Origin: Actinomycetota bacterium
GTDB taxonomy: Bacteria > Actinomycetota > Thermoleophilia > Gaiellales > F1-60-MAGs149
DNA length: 38,244 nucleotides
NCBI GenBank assembly: GCA_005798855.1
Contig: SYIF01000125.1
Span: 1-38,244 of the forward strand
Direction: 5' to 3'
The position numbers were made by a program, and so were the translations under genes. This document shows, piece by piece, positions 24,435 through 31,625 of this stretch. Within the stretch, counting starts at the first letter, position 1, and each line of letters opens with the position of its first letter. The notes beneath the pieces are model-generated. The model was not told where the DNA came from, did not search any database, and saw only the letters and a program-made list of their open reading frames with translations.

Positions 24435-25871
24435 CTAGTCGCCGAGCTCGGTGCGGCGACGAACGACATATGCGTCGAGCTCTTCACGCATCGCGTCAGC
24501 CATCGTCGGCTGTTCGTACTCAGCGAGTAGGCCCTCGTAAATCCCTGTTGCACGGGCCGCCGCATCAAGCCCACCATTCTTTGACCAGCGCTGAAAGTTG
24601 TCGGTCGTGGCGAGCTGCGGACGATAGAAACATTCGCGGAAACGCTCCATCGTGTGCTCGGCGCCGAGGAAGTGGCCGCCGTGGCGCACCTCGTCGTGAG
24701 CACGAAAAGCGAGTGCGTCATCGTTGATGTCGAGCTGCGTGAATTCGGCGCGTAGAGTGCGCACGATGTCAAGATCGACGATCAGCTTCTCGAACGAGGC
24801 GACGAGGCCGCCCTCGAGCCAACCACCGGTATGCATCACGATATTGGCACCCGCGAGGAACGCGGCCTGCATCGTATTCATCCCCTCATAAGCGGCCTGG
24901 GCATCCGGCACTGGACTCGTCGTGAGGGACCCGCCACCCGCCCGCCACGGCAGGTTGTAGTGGCGCGCGAGCTGTCCCGAAACAAGCAGACCGAAGTGCG
25001 ACTCTGGACCACCGAAAGCCGGCGAGCCGTTCTTCATATCCGTCGTCGAAAGAAACGAGCCGAGTACCGCAGGGCAGCCAGGATTGATCGTCTGCATCAG
25101 AGCGATTCCGGTCAGAGCCTCAGCGAATTGCTGGGCGAGTGCTGCGATCGTGCTGGCTGGAGCCATCGCGCCCATCAGCAGGAACGGCACGATCAAGACG
25201 GGCTGACCGACGCGTGCATAGATCATCAAGGCATCAAGCATGCGACTGTCATAGACAAGCGGAGAGTTGACGTTGATATTTGTGTAGACACAGACCTCGC
25301 GATCCATGCGACCACCAAAGATGATGCGCGCCATCGCTAGGGCGTCTTCAGCAGCATCGACCGAAACCGCGCCACCGCCAAGTGGCTTGTCGCTCAGCAT
25401 CGCGATGCTCCGAACCATGTCGAGATGACGCGAGTCGAGCGGAATGTCATTGGGTTCGCACGGCAGGCTGCCGACAAGATCGAAATCTGGCAACACCTGG
25501 GCCAGCCGACAGAAATCGTCGAAGTCGGCGAGCGTCCCATCGCGGCGCTCAAGTCCACGGCGCACGAACGGCGGTCCCTGCACCGGTAGGAAGACCATGT
25601 TGTCTCCGCCGATTTGGATGTCGTTGGCAGCGTTGCGAGCACGCAGCGTGAATTCCGACGGCACCTTCGCGACCTGTTCGAGGATCCATTCGGGATCGAA
25701 GAAGACGATGTCGCCTTCGGCACGCTGACCCGCGTCAACCAGAGTCCGCACAGCTTCCGGATGATCGAAGCGAATACCTATCTCCGACACAATCCGCATC
25801 CAACCGCGCTCGATGGTGGCGAGGCCGTCGGGGCTGACGGGCTCAAGGCGCGGGAAGGAGTTGCGAAACAT
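24435..25871 (-). CDS. MttB family (trimethylamine/glycine betaine--corrinoid) methyltransferase, non-pyrrolysine, copy 2
   Basis: A 478-residue paralog of the protein at 14924-16354, with the same segments in the same order: FDHPEAVRTLVDAGQRAEGD, LLMGAMAPASTIAALAQQFAEAL, PWRAGGGSLTTSPVPDAQAAYEG, IVMHTGGWLEGGLVASFEKLIVDLD, GGHFLGAEHTMERFRECFYR and the C-terminal AYVVRRRTELGD. There is no in-frame stop, so pyrrolysine is not used. Substitutions between the copies in the presumed barrel suggest different substrates. A corrinoid partner protein is absent here too. Immediately upstream on the same strand is the PuuE-like deacetylase gene, 27 nt away but with its own promoter box for MttB in between. 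Confidence 0.87.
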   Translation of the reverse strand: MFRNSFPRLEPVSPDGLATIERGWMRIVSEIGIRFDHPEAVRTLVDAGQRAEGDIVFFDPEWILEQVAKVPSEFTLRARNAANDIQIGGDNMVFLPVQGPPFVRRGLERRDGTLADFDDFCRLAQVLPDFDLVGSLPCEPNDIPLDSRHLDMVRSIAMLSDKPLGGGAVSVDAAEDALAMARIIFGGRMDREVCVYTNINVNSPLVYDSRMLDALMIYARVGQPVLIVPFLLMGAMAPASTIAALAQQFAEALTGIALMQTINPGCPAVLGSFLSTTDMKNGSPAFGGPESHFGLLVSGQLARHYNLPWRAGGGSLTTSPVPDAQAAYEGMNTMQAAFLAGANIVMHTGGWLEGGLVASFEKLIVDLDIVRTLRAEFTQLDINDDALAFRAHDEVRHGGHFLGAEHTMERFRECFYRPQLATTDNFQRWSKNGGLDAAARATGIYEGLLAEYEQPTMADAMREELDAYVVRRRTELGD

Positions 25872-25879
25872 AGAAAAGG

Positions 25880-25885
25880 AGCATA
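25880..25885 (-). promoter_or_regulatory. -10 box for MttB copy 2
   Basis: TATGCT on the minus strand ends 8 nt before the ATG at 25871, so the leader would be at most a base or two. It lies between the MttB start and the PuuE-like stop. Confidence 0.45.
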
Positions 25886-25898
25886 CGGCTCAGGCGCT

Positions 25899-26816
25899 TT
25901 AGGTGGCGGGAACCGTAGCGAGCCACCAGCGCGCGATGTCGTCGCGACGCATCAAGGTCACACTCGAAAGTTTCGTCGCGTGGTCGAGGAACCCCTGAAG
26001 CACGGCCACGCGAGCCGCCTGCCCTGTCCAGCGGGCGTGGACGGCGACGGTCATCATGGCGGTGCGTTGCTCACGAGCAAGCTGATCGAGCCCCATCGTC
26101 AGTACCTCAAGATGATCGCTCGGGCTCGCAGAGCCTAGGCTGGCAAGGTAGCGACTGTCGTTGTAGGTCTTGGAATACGGAACGACGAGCAGCTGCCGCC
26201 CATCGCAGTCCGCGTAATAGGGCACGTCATCCGAGCAGGGATCGGAGTCGTAGAGAAAACCACCCTCGTCAAGCAACAGTCGCCGGGTCGCGTCGCTGGC
26301 GGAGTGGGGACTATTCCAACCGAGTGGGCGCCGACCGCAGATCCGCTGATAGGTCTCGAGTGCGTAGCCAAGGTGCTCGCGCTCTGTTGATTCGTCCATG
26401 CCCCACGGCGGCAACCAACGCCAGCCATGTCCAAGCAGATCGTGTTCGCGATCATTCATCCATGCGGCGACCGCGGGGTTGAGTTCGAGCGCCGTCGCCG
26501 TCGCCGAGATCATGGCGGGAACGCCGACCTCGTCGATGATGCGCACGAGACGCCAGATCCCCGCGCGACTGCCATACTCGTAGTGCCCTTCGTTGCCGTG
26601 GTCGCGTCGAGGCGGTTGCAGGCCCTCCCCCGCGTACTCGCCCCAGTCCTCGTTGCGCTCGTCACCCCAGAGCACAGAGGCCTCGGAGCCTTCTTCGTAG
26701 ACCACGACGAGGTTAACCGCAACCGTCGCCCCGTCCGGCCAGCCGCACTGCGGCGGCTCGGATCCATACCCGACAAGGTCGCGTTCACGAACGTCGTCTG
26801 GGATCGCTGGAGTCAC
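25899..26816 (-). CDS. polysaccharide deacetylase family protein, PuuE/allantoinase-like
   Basis: A 305-residue NodB-fold protein of the PuuE-like branch, which includes cofactor-independent allantoinases and N-deacylases acting on small amides. Landmarks are VAVNLVVVYEEGSE near residue 35, EYGSRAGIWRLVRIIDE, the EHDLLGHGWRWLPP motif (about 123-136), GWNSPHSASDATRRLLLDEGGFLYDSD (about 165-191) and AVHARWTGQA near the end. The LLGHGW and NSP motifs separate it from true glycan deacetylases, as in the fusion at 1584-3503. The GTG start at 26816 is set by a TAGCAT box 6 nt upstream. It is divergent from the PLP decarboxylase gene across a perfect 38-bp palindrome. A role in nitrogen-compound breakdown fits the area. 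Confidence 0.83.
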   Translation of the reverse strand: MTPAIPDDVRERDLVGYGSEPPQCGWPDGATVAVNLVVVYEEGSEASVLWGDERNEDWGEYAGEGLQPPRRDHGNEGHYEYGSRAGIWRLVRIIDEVGVPAMISATATALELNPAVAAWMNDREHDLLGHGWRWLPPWGMDESTEREHLGYALETYQRICGRRPLGWNSPHSASDATRRLLLDEGGFLYDSDPCSDDVPYYADCDGRQLLVVPYSKTYNDSRYLASLGSASPSDHLEVLTMGLDQLAREQRTAMMTVAVHARWTGQAARVAVLQGFLDHATKLSSVTLMRRDDIARWWLATVPAT

Positions 26817-26822
26817 CGCGCC

Positions 26823-26828
26823 ATGCTA
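26823..26828 (-). promoter_or_regulatory. -10 box, leaderless-type, for the PuuE-like gene
   Basis: TAGCAT on the minus strand ends 6 nt before the GTG at 26816. It faces away from the palindrome at 26875-26912. Confidence 0.5.
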
Positions 26829-26874
26829 TAGGCCGCGACTGATCGAGAGCCAAACTACGGCAGCTGATTTGGCA

Positions 26875-26912
26875 GAGGCGACATTCTGGGCCCGGGCCCA
26901 GAATGTCGCCTC
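26875..26912. repeat. perfect 38-bp palindrome, GGGCCC family, copy A
   Basis: Each 19-nt arm is GAGGCGACATTCTGGGCCC and its exact reverse complement, with no spacer. It lies in the divergent gap between the PuuE-like and PLP decarboxylase genes and ends 3 nt before the TACGAT box of the latter, so it covers that promoter's -35 region. An upstream open frame of the decarboxylase reads through it, but this is not coding. Related palindromes are at 28345-28396 and 37791-37820. Confidence 0.85.
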
Positions 26913-26915
26913 GCG

Positions 26916-26921
26916 TACGAT
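26916..26921 (+). promoter_or_regulatory. -10 box, leaderless-type, for the PLP decarboxylase gene
   Basis: TACGAT ends 7 nt before the GTG at 26929. It abuts the 38-bp palindrome, so a protein bound there would block or aid RNA polymerase. Confidence 0.45.
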
Positions 26922-26928
26922 GGCGGTG

Positions 26929-28266
26929 GTGTCTGAGCCTCAACTTCCATCCGACCAGATCGCTCGTCTGCATCGACGCGGCGGCGAGTTACTGCCGCTT
27001 GCGTCACTCACACACGACGGCGACGAGCCGCCAGATGAGTGGGTCGAAGCGCTCGCTGCGTTGGCAGATCGACTCGGCCAGTCGTACCCGTTTGCAGATG
27101 CCCAGTACCTCGGGCAGATGCTCAAGCCGCCGCATCCGGTGGCGTGGGCGGGGTACGCGATGGCAATGCTGCTCAATTCGAACAACCACGCCTTCGATGG
27201 CGGACCGGCCACCGCGCACCTCGAGCGCGAGGCCGTCGATCAGATCGCACGGATGCTGCACCAGGAGACGCACCTCTCGCATCTGACCGCGGCGGGCACG
27301 ATCGCAAATCTCGAAGCGCTCTGGGTAGCGCGTAGTCTGCATCCCGAGAAAGTCGTGCTGTCGAGCGCGCAGGCGCACTACACGCACGAGCGCATCTCCG
27401 AGGTTGTCGGCGCACGACACGAGACTGTCCCGGCGACGGCCCACGGCACGCTCGATCTGGCGGCACTCGAAGAGCGCCTGCAGCGAGGCGGCGTCGGGAC
27501 CGTTGTCGCGACGCTTGGCTCGACGGGGCTCGGCATGCTCGACCCGATCGACCGCATCGCCGACCTCTGCGAGGAGTACGAAGCACGCCTGCACGTCGAT
27601 GCTGCCTACGGCGGCTTCTTCGCAATCCTCGCCGACGGCAATGCGCCCGGCGTAGCGCGCGCACCTTTCGATGCACTTGCCCGCGCCGACTCGATCGCGA
27701 TCGACCCTCATAAGCACGGCCTTCAGCCCTACGGCTGCGGCTGCATTGTCTTCCGCGATCCTGCTATCGGCCATCTCTACAACCACGATTCGCCCTACAC
27801 CTACTTCACGAGTGACGAACTCCACCCGGGCGAGCTGAGCCTCGAATGCTCACGCTCAGGTGCGGCCGCGGCAGCGCTTTGGGCAACCCTGCGCGCGCTG
27901 CCACTTACGCGTGACGGGCTTGGCAGCCACCTCGCCAGCACTCGTTCAGCCGCCCTCACACTCGCCGCACATATCCGCCTGCTCGACGGCTGGACGCTCG
28001 TGCTCGATCCCGACCTCGACATCGTCTGCTGGTACCCAAACCGAACTACTGCAAGCGCCGTCACTGCGGCGACTTCCATCGCCTTCCAACAGCTCGCCGA
28101 GCGTGGCTGGCACGTTGCGAAGCTCGTCATCAGCCCTACCGAGCTTGGCCTCGAAGCCGACCAGCCAACGGCGACCGTGCTGCGCTCGACGTTGATGAAG
28201 CCCGAGCACGCTGGCATCGTCGACGAATTCGCCAGCGTGCTCGCAGCACTCGACCTTGGTGTATGA
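26929..28266 (+). CDS. PLP-dependent group II decarboxylase family protein
   Basis: A 445-residue fold-type I PLP enzyme of the group II decarboxylase family (aromatic amino acid / glutamate / cysteine sulfinate decarboxylases and relatives). Residues seen are NSNNHAFDGGPATAHLEREAV (84-104), the PLP-stacking His in SSAQAHYTHERI (145-156), Asp224 in LHVDAAYGGF and the Schiff-base lysine Lys262 in IAIDPHKHGLQPYGCGC. The start is uncertain among ATG 26920, GTG 26926 and GTG 26929; the last fits a TACGAT box 7 nt upstream, while the ATG at 26920 overlaps that box. The earlier part of the open frame is the palindrome. Likely reaction: decarboxylation of an amino acid to an amine, which could feed the nearby amine oxidase. 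Confidence 0.85.
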   Translation: MSEPQLPSDQIARLHRRGGELLPLASLTHDGDEPPDEWVEALAALADRLGQSYPFADAQYLGQMLKPPHPVAWAGYAMAMLLNSNNHAFDGGPATAHLEREAVDQIARMLHQETHLSHLTAAGTIANLEALWVARSLHPEKVVLSSAQAHYTHERISEVVGARHETVPATAHGTLDLAALEERLQRGGVGTVVATLGSTGLGMLDPIDRIADLCEEYEARLHVDAAYGGFFAILADGNAPGVARAPFDALARADSIAIDPHKHGLQPYGCGCIVFRDPAIGHLYNHDSPYTYFTSDELHPGELSLECSRSGAAAAALWATLRALPLTRDGLGSHLASTRSAALTLAAHIRLLDGWTLVLDPDLDIVCWYPNRTTASAVTAATSIAFQQLAERGWHVAKLVISPTELGLEADQPTATVLRSTLMKPEHAGIVDEFASVLAALDLGV

Positions 28267-28344
28267 CAAACGCGTCACGCGCCTGTGACGACTACGTATT
28301 CGTCACGCTGAGGCGGCAATTGGCCTCGCGAGGGGCGGTTTCAC

Positions 28345-28396
28345 GATACGCAGGCGGACTTTTTGGGCCCTGGCCCAAAAAGTCCGCCTGCGTATC
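28345..28396. repeat. 52-bp near-perfect palindrome, GGGCC family, copy B
   Basis: Perfect 25-bp arms (28345-28369 and 28372-28396) flank a 2-nt centre, CT. The inner arm reads AGGCGGACTTTTTGGGCC, which matches copy A (AGGCGACATTCTGGGCC) with one extra base and two substitutions, each mirrored in the other arm. It sits in the 286-nt convergent gap 28267-28552, where nothing else is recognised. It could work as a two-way terminator, or be a REP-like element. Confidence 0.85.
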
Positions 28397-28552
28397 TGAT
28401 CCAACAGACCATGAGGCAACGCTCCGCAGCATCGAACTGCTCGGCAACGAAGTCGCACCGCGTGTCCGAGCAGAGGCAGCCATGTGCGTGTCCGCACAGA
28501 GGTCGCCAGGCGTGTGGCCGCTGCTGCGACCGCGACCGTGTGATACTCGCGC

Positions 28553-28990
28553 TTAGGAGCCGCTGTGCCCGTGGGCACGCCACGAAATCAGGTGCCGCCC
28601 GAGCAGCGGGGAGGAACTCGCCGCGAGCCAGGCCGCCTCGTGTTCGGCATCCTCGCCCTCTAACCCAAGCACGTCTTGCATGATCGCGAGCGCCGCACGC
28701 CGACGCGAGCTGAGCACCAGCGCGGCGCTCGCACCGGCCGGTGTCAGGTGTACGGTCTTGTCCTCGACCAGTCCGAGCGAACGCAACCGTCGCAGCATCT
28801 CGAGTGCAGTCGGAGCAGACACACCGAGATGACGCGCAAGGCTCGCCTGCGACGTGTCGCCCGTCGTACCATCGCGCTGCATGTCGTACAGCGCCATCAG
28901 GTAGCGTGCCTCACCCGTGGTGACGTCCGCGCACGAGCGTTCTGCATCGGCCTGTTCGGCCAGCGAAACCTGGGTGATGTCGTTTGCCAT
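28553..28990 (-). CDS. DtxR/MntR-like transcriptional regulator with altered metal site
   Basis: A 145-residue DtxR-family protein. The winged helix-turn-helix spans about 24-85: TTGEARYLMALYDMQRDG, then SQASLARHLGVSAPTALEMLRRLRSLGLVEDKTVHLTPAGASAA. The dimerisation part follows with ALAIMQDVLGLEGEDAEHEAAWLAA. In typical DtxR/MntR members this region carries metal ligands such as the His of an RHRLLE motif and a Glu-His pair; here the sequence is RRRAAL and AAWLAA, so those ligands seem lost. No SH3-like C-terminal domain is present. The ATG at 28990 is 8 nt after a TATTCT box; a longer frame above it lacks family similarity. It is divergent from the PHP-domain gene and might control it. Confidence 0.78.
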   Translation of the reverse strand: MANDITQVSLAEQADAERSCADVTTGEARYLMALYDMQRDGTTGDTSQASLARHLGVSAPTALEMLRRLRSLGLVEDKTVHLTPAGASAALVLSSRRRAALAIMQDVLGLEGEDAEHEAAWLAASSSPLLGRHLISWRAHGHSGS

Positions 28991-28998
28991 TGGGTTAC

Positions 28999-29004
28999 AG
29001 AATA
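28999..29004 (-). promoter_or_regulatory. -10 box for the DtxR-like gene
   Basis: TATTCT on the minus strand ends 8 nt before the ATG at 28990. It sits in the 78-nt divergent gap with the PHP gene. Confidence 0.45.
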
Positions 29005-29054
29005 GAGGGCAGGCGATCGTTGCGCATCCCACGTGCGCAACGGCGGTCTCCTGC

Positions 29055-29060
29055 TACCTT
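29055..29060 (+). promoter_or_regulatory. -10 box for the PHP-domain gene
   Basis: TACCTT ends 8 nt before the ATG at 29069, favouring this start over an in-frame codon at 29033. Confidence 0.35.
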
Positions 29061-29068
29061 CGAATCTG

Positions 29069-30010
29069 ATGAACCTCTTCGAGCAACCGGGCGAGTGGCT
29101 GCGCTGCCAATTCCACTGTCACACGACCGAATCGGATGGTTGGCCCGCACCTACCGCGCTCGTCGAGCACTACGCCGCGCTGGGCTGTGACGTCTTGGTG
29201 ATCACCGACCATTGGGGAATCACGCTCGCCGAGTCGGACCACATGCTGATGATCCCGGGCAGCGAGTTGTCGACGCACCTTGATCGTGCCCCGTTCGAGG
29301 CCGAGGTCTTGGCGATCGGTATCGACGAACTGCCCGAGCCGCGAGAGGCCTTCTCAACGATCGCCGCGTGTGCCGACTGGATCGTTGCGCAGGGTGGCGT
29401 TGCCTTTCTCGCCCATCCCCACTGGAGCACGTTGACCGCCGACGACTACCTTGGTGCGCCGGCACTCTCGGGCCTGGAAGTCTGGAATGGGTCGTCAGAT
29501 CAGGCCCAGGGAAGGGGACTCTCCGACATGCAGTGGGACGGCGTCCTTCAAGTTGGCGGCTGCGCGTCGGGCCTCGGCACCGACGATGCGCACCATGCTG
29601 CCGATCCGTCGGGCGCTGATACTGGACTCGGCTGGACGATGGTGCTCGTGCAGGAGCAGACGCGCGCGGCCGTCTTGGAGGCCCTCCGCACAGGTGCGTT
29701 CTATGCCACGACTGGCCCCACGTTCCACGCGGTCCACGTCGATGACGATTATGTCGTGGTCCGCTGTTCACCCGCCTCGTCCGTGACGTTGCGGTCGGGC
29801 GCCTGGGATGGCTGCCGCGTCAACGCGAGCGACACGCTCCGCAACTATCGCGGCGAAATCGTGGCGCGCGAAGCGGGCGGCATCGTCGAGGCGCGTTTTG
29901 AGATGCCCGAATTTTGGACCTGGGGTCGCGTGGAAATGGTCGGCGTTGACGGCGGCTTGGCCTGGTCGAACCCAATCGATTTGCCCGGCGAACGCGCGCC
30001 GTTCGTCTAG
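29069..30010 (+). CDS. PHP-domain phosphoesterase
   Basis: A 313-residue protein with a PHP metal-dependent phosphoesterase domain, as in histidinol phosphatase-type and nucleotide-cleaving enzymes. Metal-binding motifs are visible in order: FHCHTTESDGW (H16, H18), ITDHWG (D47, H48), the GSEL glutamate near 65, AHPHWS near 122, and GLGTDDAHHA near 170. The C-terminal ~110 residues form a beta-rich extension (ATTGPTFHAVHVDDDYVVVRCSPASS and onward), as seen in the CehA-type group. The substrate is unknown. It ends convergent with the cupin gene, both stops lying in one hairpin. Confidence 0.85.
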   Translation: MNLFEQPGEWLRCQFHCHTTESDGWPAPTALVEHYAALGCDVLVITDHWGITLAESDHMLMIPGSELSTHLDRAPFEAEVLAIGIDELPEPREAFSTIAACADWIVAQGGVAFLAHPHWSTLTADDYLGAPALSGLEVWNGSSDQAQGRGLSDMQWDGVLQVGGCASGLGTDDAHHAADPSGADTGLGWTMVLVQEQTRAAVLEALRTGAFYATTGPTFHAVHVDDDYVVVRCSPASSVTLRSGAWDGCRVNASDTLRNYRGEIVAREAGGIVEARFEMPEFWTWGRVEMVGVDGGLAWSNPIDLPGERAPFV

Positions 30011-30024
30011 CGCTCGGGCGCTAG
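30007..30024. terminator. two-way terminator hairpin holding both stop codons
   Basis: CTAGCGC and GCGCTAG arms (7 bp, perfect) enclose the tetraloop TCGG. The left arm contains the PHP gene's TAG (30008-30010) and the right arm contains the cupin gene's stop (30021-30023, minus strand). The symmetric layout serves both convergent genes; there is no U-tract. Confidence 0.55.
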
Positions 30025-30353
30025 GACTCGCGAATCACGTAGTACTTACGCACGCGGCCGTCTTGGTGCCATGTGAGCGGCGTGCCTTTTTTGATCGAGA
30101 ACGCCTCGCCCGGCCCGTACGTCTCTTCCGAACCGTCGGGATAGCGGAACTCGATCGTGCCTTCGATGATCACGCAGGTCTCGTCGACGGGATACCCCTC
30201 CGTCTCCCAGGTGAAGGCCTCAGATTCCCAGACGCCAGACGTGAGCCCACCGCCATAGTTGAGGCGCTCGACCGTCTTCGCCAGCGCACCATCTTCCAGG
30301 ACCGCTTCGACGGTGTCGAGGTCGCTCGCTGCGAGTCGAATTGCCTTGCTCAT
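30021..30353 (-). CDS. cupin domain protein (cupin_3/DUF861-like)
   Basis: A 110-residue single-domain cupin. The pattern GVWESEAFTWETEGYPVDETCVIIEGTIEFRYPDG, with the later GEAFSIKKGTPLTWHQDGRVRKYYVI, matches the cupin_3 (EutQ/DUF861) group; the usual motif-1 histidines are replaced, as often in this group. Members have been linked to ureidoglycine and ethanolamine metabolism, but many are uncharacterised. It overlaps the amine oxidase gene upstream by 4 nt (ATGA), so the two act as a unit and the cupin may sense or process the oxidase product. Confidence 0.82.
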   Translation of the reverse strand: MSKAIRLAASDLDTVEAVLEDGALAKTVERLNYGGGLTSGVWESEAFTWETEGYPVDETCVIIEGTIEFRYPDGSEETYGPGEAFSIKKGTPLTWHQDGRVRKYYVIRES

Positions 30354-31579
30354 TGTGCGTCTCCAAGTGTGTTGAGGATGTCTTCTGCAGCCCGTTGGCC
30401 ACTGCGGATCGCGCCTTCAATGGTGGCCGTCCAGTCGCGTGGTGCGGTGTGCTCGCCCGCAAATGCCAGGCTTCCGATCGCGTCACCGATTGGGTGGCGA
30501 TCGCGATCGTCGGGAATGCCAGTGACAGCGGAGTAGCTGCCACCGGTCCACTCTCGGTCGGAGCGCCAGACCGTCATGCTTGCGGCGTCGACATCGAGTG
30601 CCGGCAACTCGGGCCAGAGCGCTCGAATCTCGCGGGCCCAGACCGTTGATCCTTCGTCGACCTCGAGCAGGTCGAGCACAGGCGTGGCCCCGGCCCACGA
30701 GCCAACGACCGTGCCACCGACTTCATCGCAGGGCGACGCATAGGCCCAAAATCGGCCGGGCGTCGACATGATCGCCGCGGCCGCTACGGGCTCATCAGCG
30801 GGGACCGCGAGTTTCGCGGCTTGCCCAATCGGGATTGCCGCCATCGCGGCACGGCGCTCCGAAGACAGTGGTGGATCAAACGCAATCTGCTCGGTAACGG
30901 CCAGCGGCACGGCGACGATGCAAGCATCAGCCTCGATCACATCGTCCGCTGTGTGGACGCGCACACCGGTCGGGCCGTGCTCGATCCGCAGCACGGGCGT
31001 CGATAGACGCACCGCAGTCCCGAGCCCTTCCGCGAGGCGCAGTGCGAGCTGCTGATTACCACCAATAACGCGCCGCGTCTCGCCGTCATCAAGCAGGTGC
31101 CCGATCGTGCGCAGGCGTTCTGCCGGCAACAGTTCGAGTGCCACGGACGAGGCGCTCTGCGCGCGACTCGCGAGCAGTTCGCGAATGCGGGCGTCTTCAA
31201 CGACCTCATCAAGAATGTCGGTCGCCATCGCGTCCGCACCGGCGGCGGCAGCGGCGGTCTCGACGAGTGCGGCGACGCGCAGTGCCTCGGCTCGGTCGAT
31301 GCCGGGATCGGGGCGTAGGGCCCGGTCGGGATAGCGAATGCCCATGCCTGCGTAGGCAAGGCCAAGTCGCTCGACCATCGCGTCGGTCGCGTCGTAACCG
31401 GCGGTGATAAATTCGGCACCCCGCTCGACGAGGCCTCCACCCTCTAGCCGGTCCGACCAGACCCGGCCGCCAACGCGATCGCGAGCCTCGAGGACGACAA
31501 CCTCGACGCCATGTTGGGCGAGACGATCCGCCGCAGTCAGTCCCGCGACACCTGCACCGATAACGCAGCACGTTTTCAT
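30350..31579 (-). CDS. FAD-dependent amine oxidase (monoamine oxidase-like)
   Basis: A 409-residue flavin amine oxidase. The N-terminal dinucleotide motif is CVIGAGVAGLTAADRLAQHG, then VVVLEARDRVGGRVWSDRL, the family's FAD-binding ERGAEF stretch (GGLVERGAEFI), and near the C-terminus GSLAFAGEHTAPRDWTATIEGAIRSGQRAAE, which contacts the flavin. The protein is slightly short for monoamine oxidases (about 450). It should oxidise a primary or secondary amine to an aldehyde with release of hydrogen peroxide. A TAGGGT box 7 nt before the ATG at 31579 sets the start; the longer open frame upstream overlaps the divergent gene's promoter. It is co-transcribed with a cupin gene. Confidence 0.85.
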   Translation of the reverse strand: MKTCCVIGAGVAGLTAADRLAQHGVEVVVLEARDRVGGRVWSDRLEGGGLVERGAEFITAGYDATDAMVERLGLAYAGMGIRYPDRALRPDPGIDRAEALRVAALVETAAAAAGADAMATDILDEVVEDARIRELLASRAQSASSVALELLPAERLRTIGHLLDDGETRRVIGGNQQLALRLAEGLGTAVRLSTPVLRIEHGPTGVRVHTADDVIEADACIVAVPLAVTEQIAFDPPLSSERRAAMAAIPIGQAAKLAVPADEPVAAAAIMSTPGRFWAYASPCDEVGGTVVGSWAGATPVLDLLEVDEGSTVWAREIRALWPELPALDVDAASMTVWRSDREWTGGSYSAVTGIPDDRDRHPIGDAIGSLAFAGEHTAPRDWTATIEGAIRSGQRAAEDILNTLGDAQ

Positions 31580-31586
31580 ACCGCGG

Positions 31587-31592
31587 ACCCTA
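31587..31592 (-). promoter_or_regulatory. -10 box, leaderless-type, for the amine oxidase-cupin operon
   Basis: TAGGGT on the minus strand ends 7 nt before the ATG at 31579. The opposing box for the amidotransferase operon lies only 20 bp away, so the two divergent promoters share a short control region. Confidence 0.4.
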
Positions 31593-31611
31593 GCAGTGGT
31601 TGATAGCCTGT

Positions 31612-31617
31612 TATCAT
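31612..31617 (+). promoter_or_regulatory. -10 box for the amidotransferase-mobA-FAD oxidase operon
   Basis: TATCAT ends 8 nt before the ATG at 31626. It drives three overlapping genes. Confidence 0.45.
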
Positions 31618-31625
31618 GGACGAGC

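Noticed and set aside
14924-25871. Pyrrolysine usage in the MttB-family genes
   Set aside because: Neither gene has an in-frame stop codon, so both belong to the non-pyrrolysine branch.
26869-26928. N-terminal extension of the PLP decarboxylase frame
   Set aside because: These codons are the 38-bp palindrome plus the promoter box, and the family begins later; the extension is non-coding.
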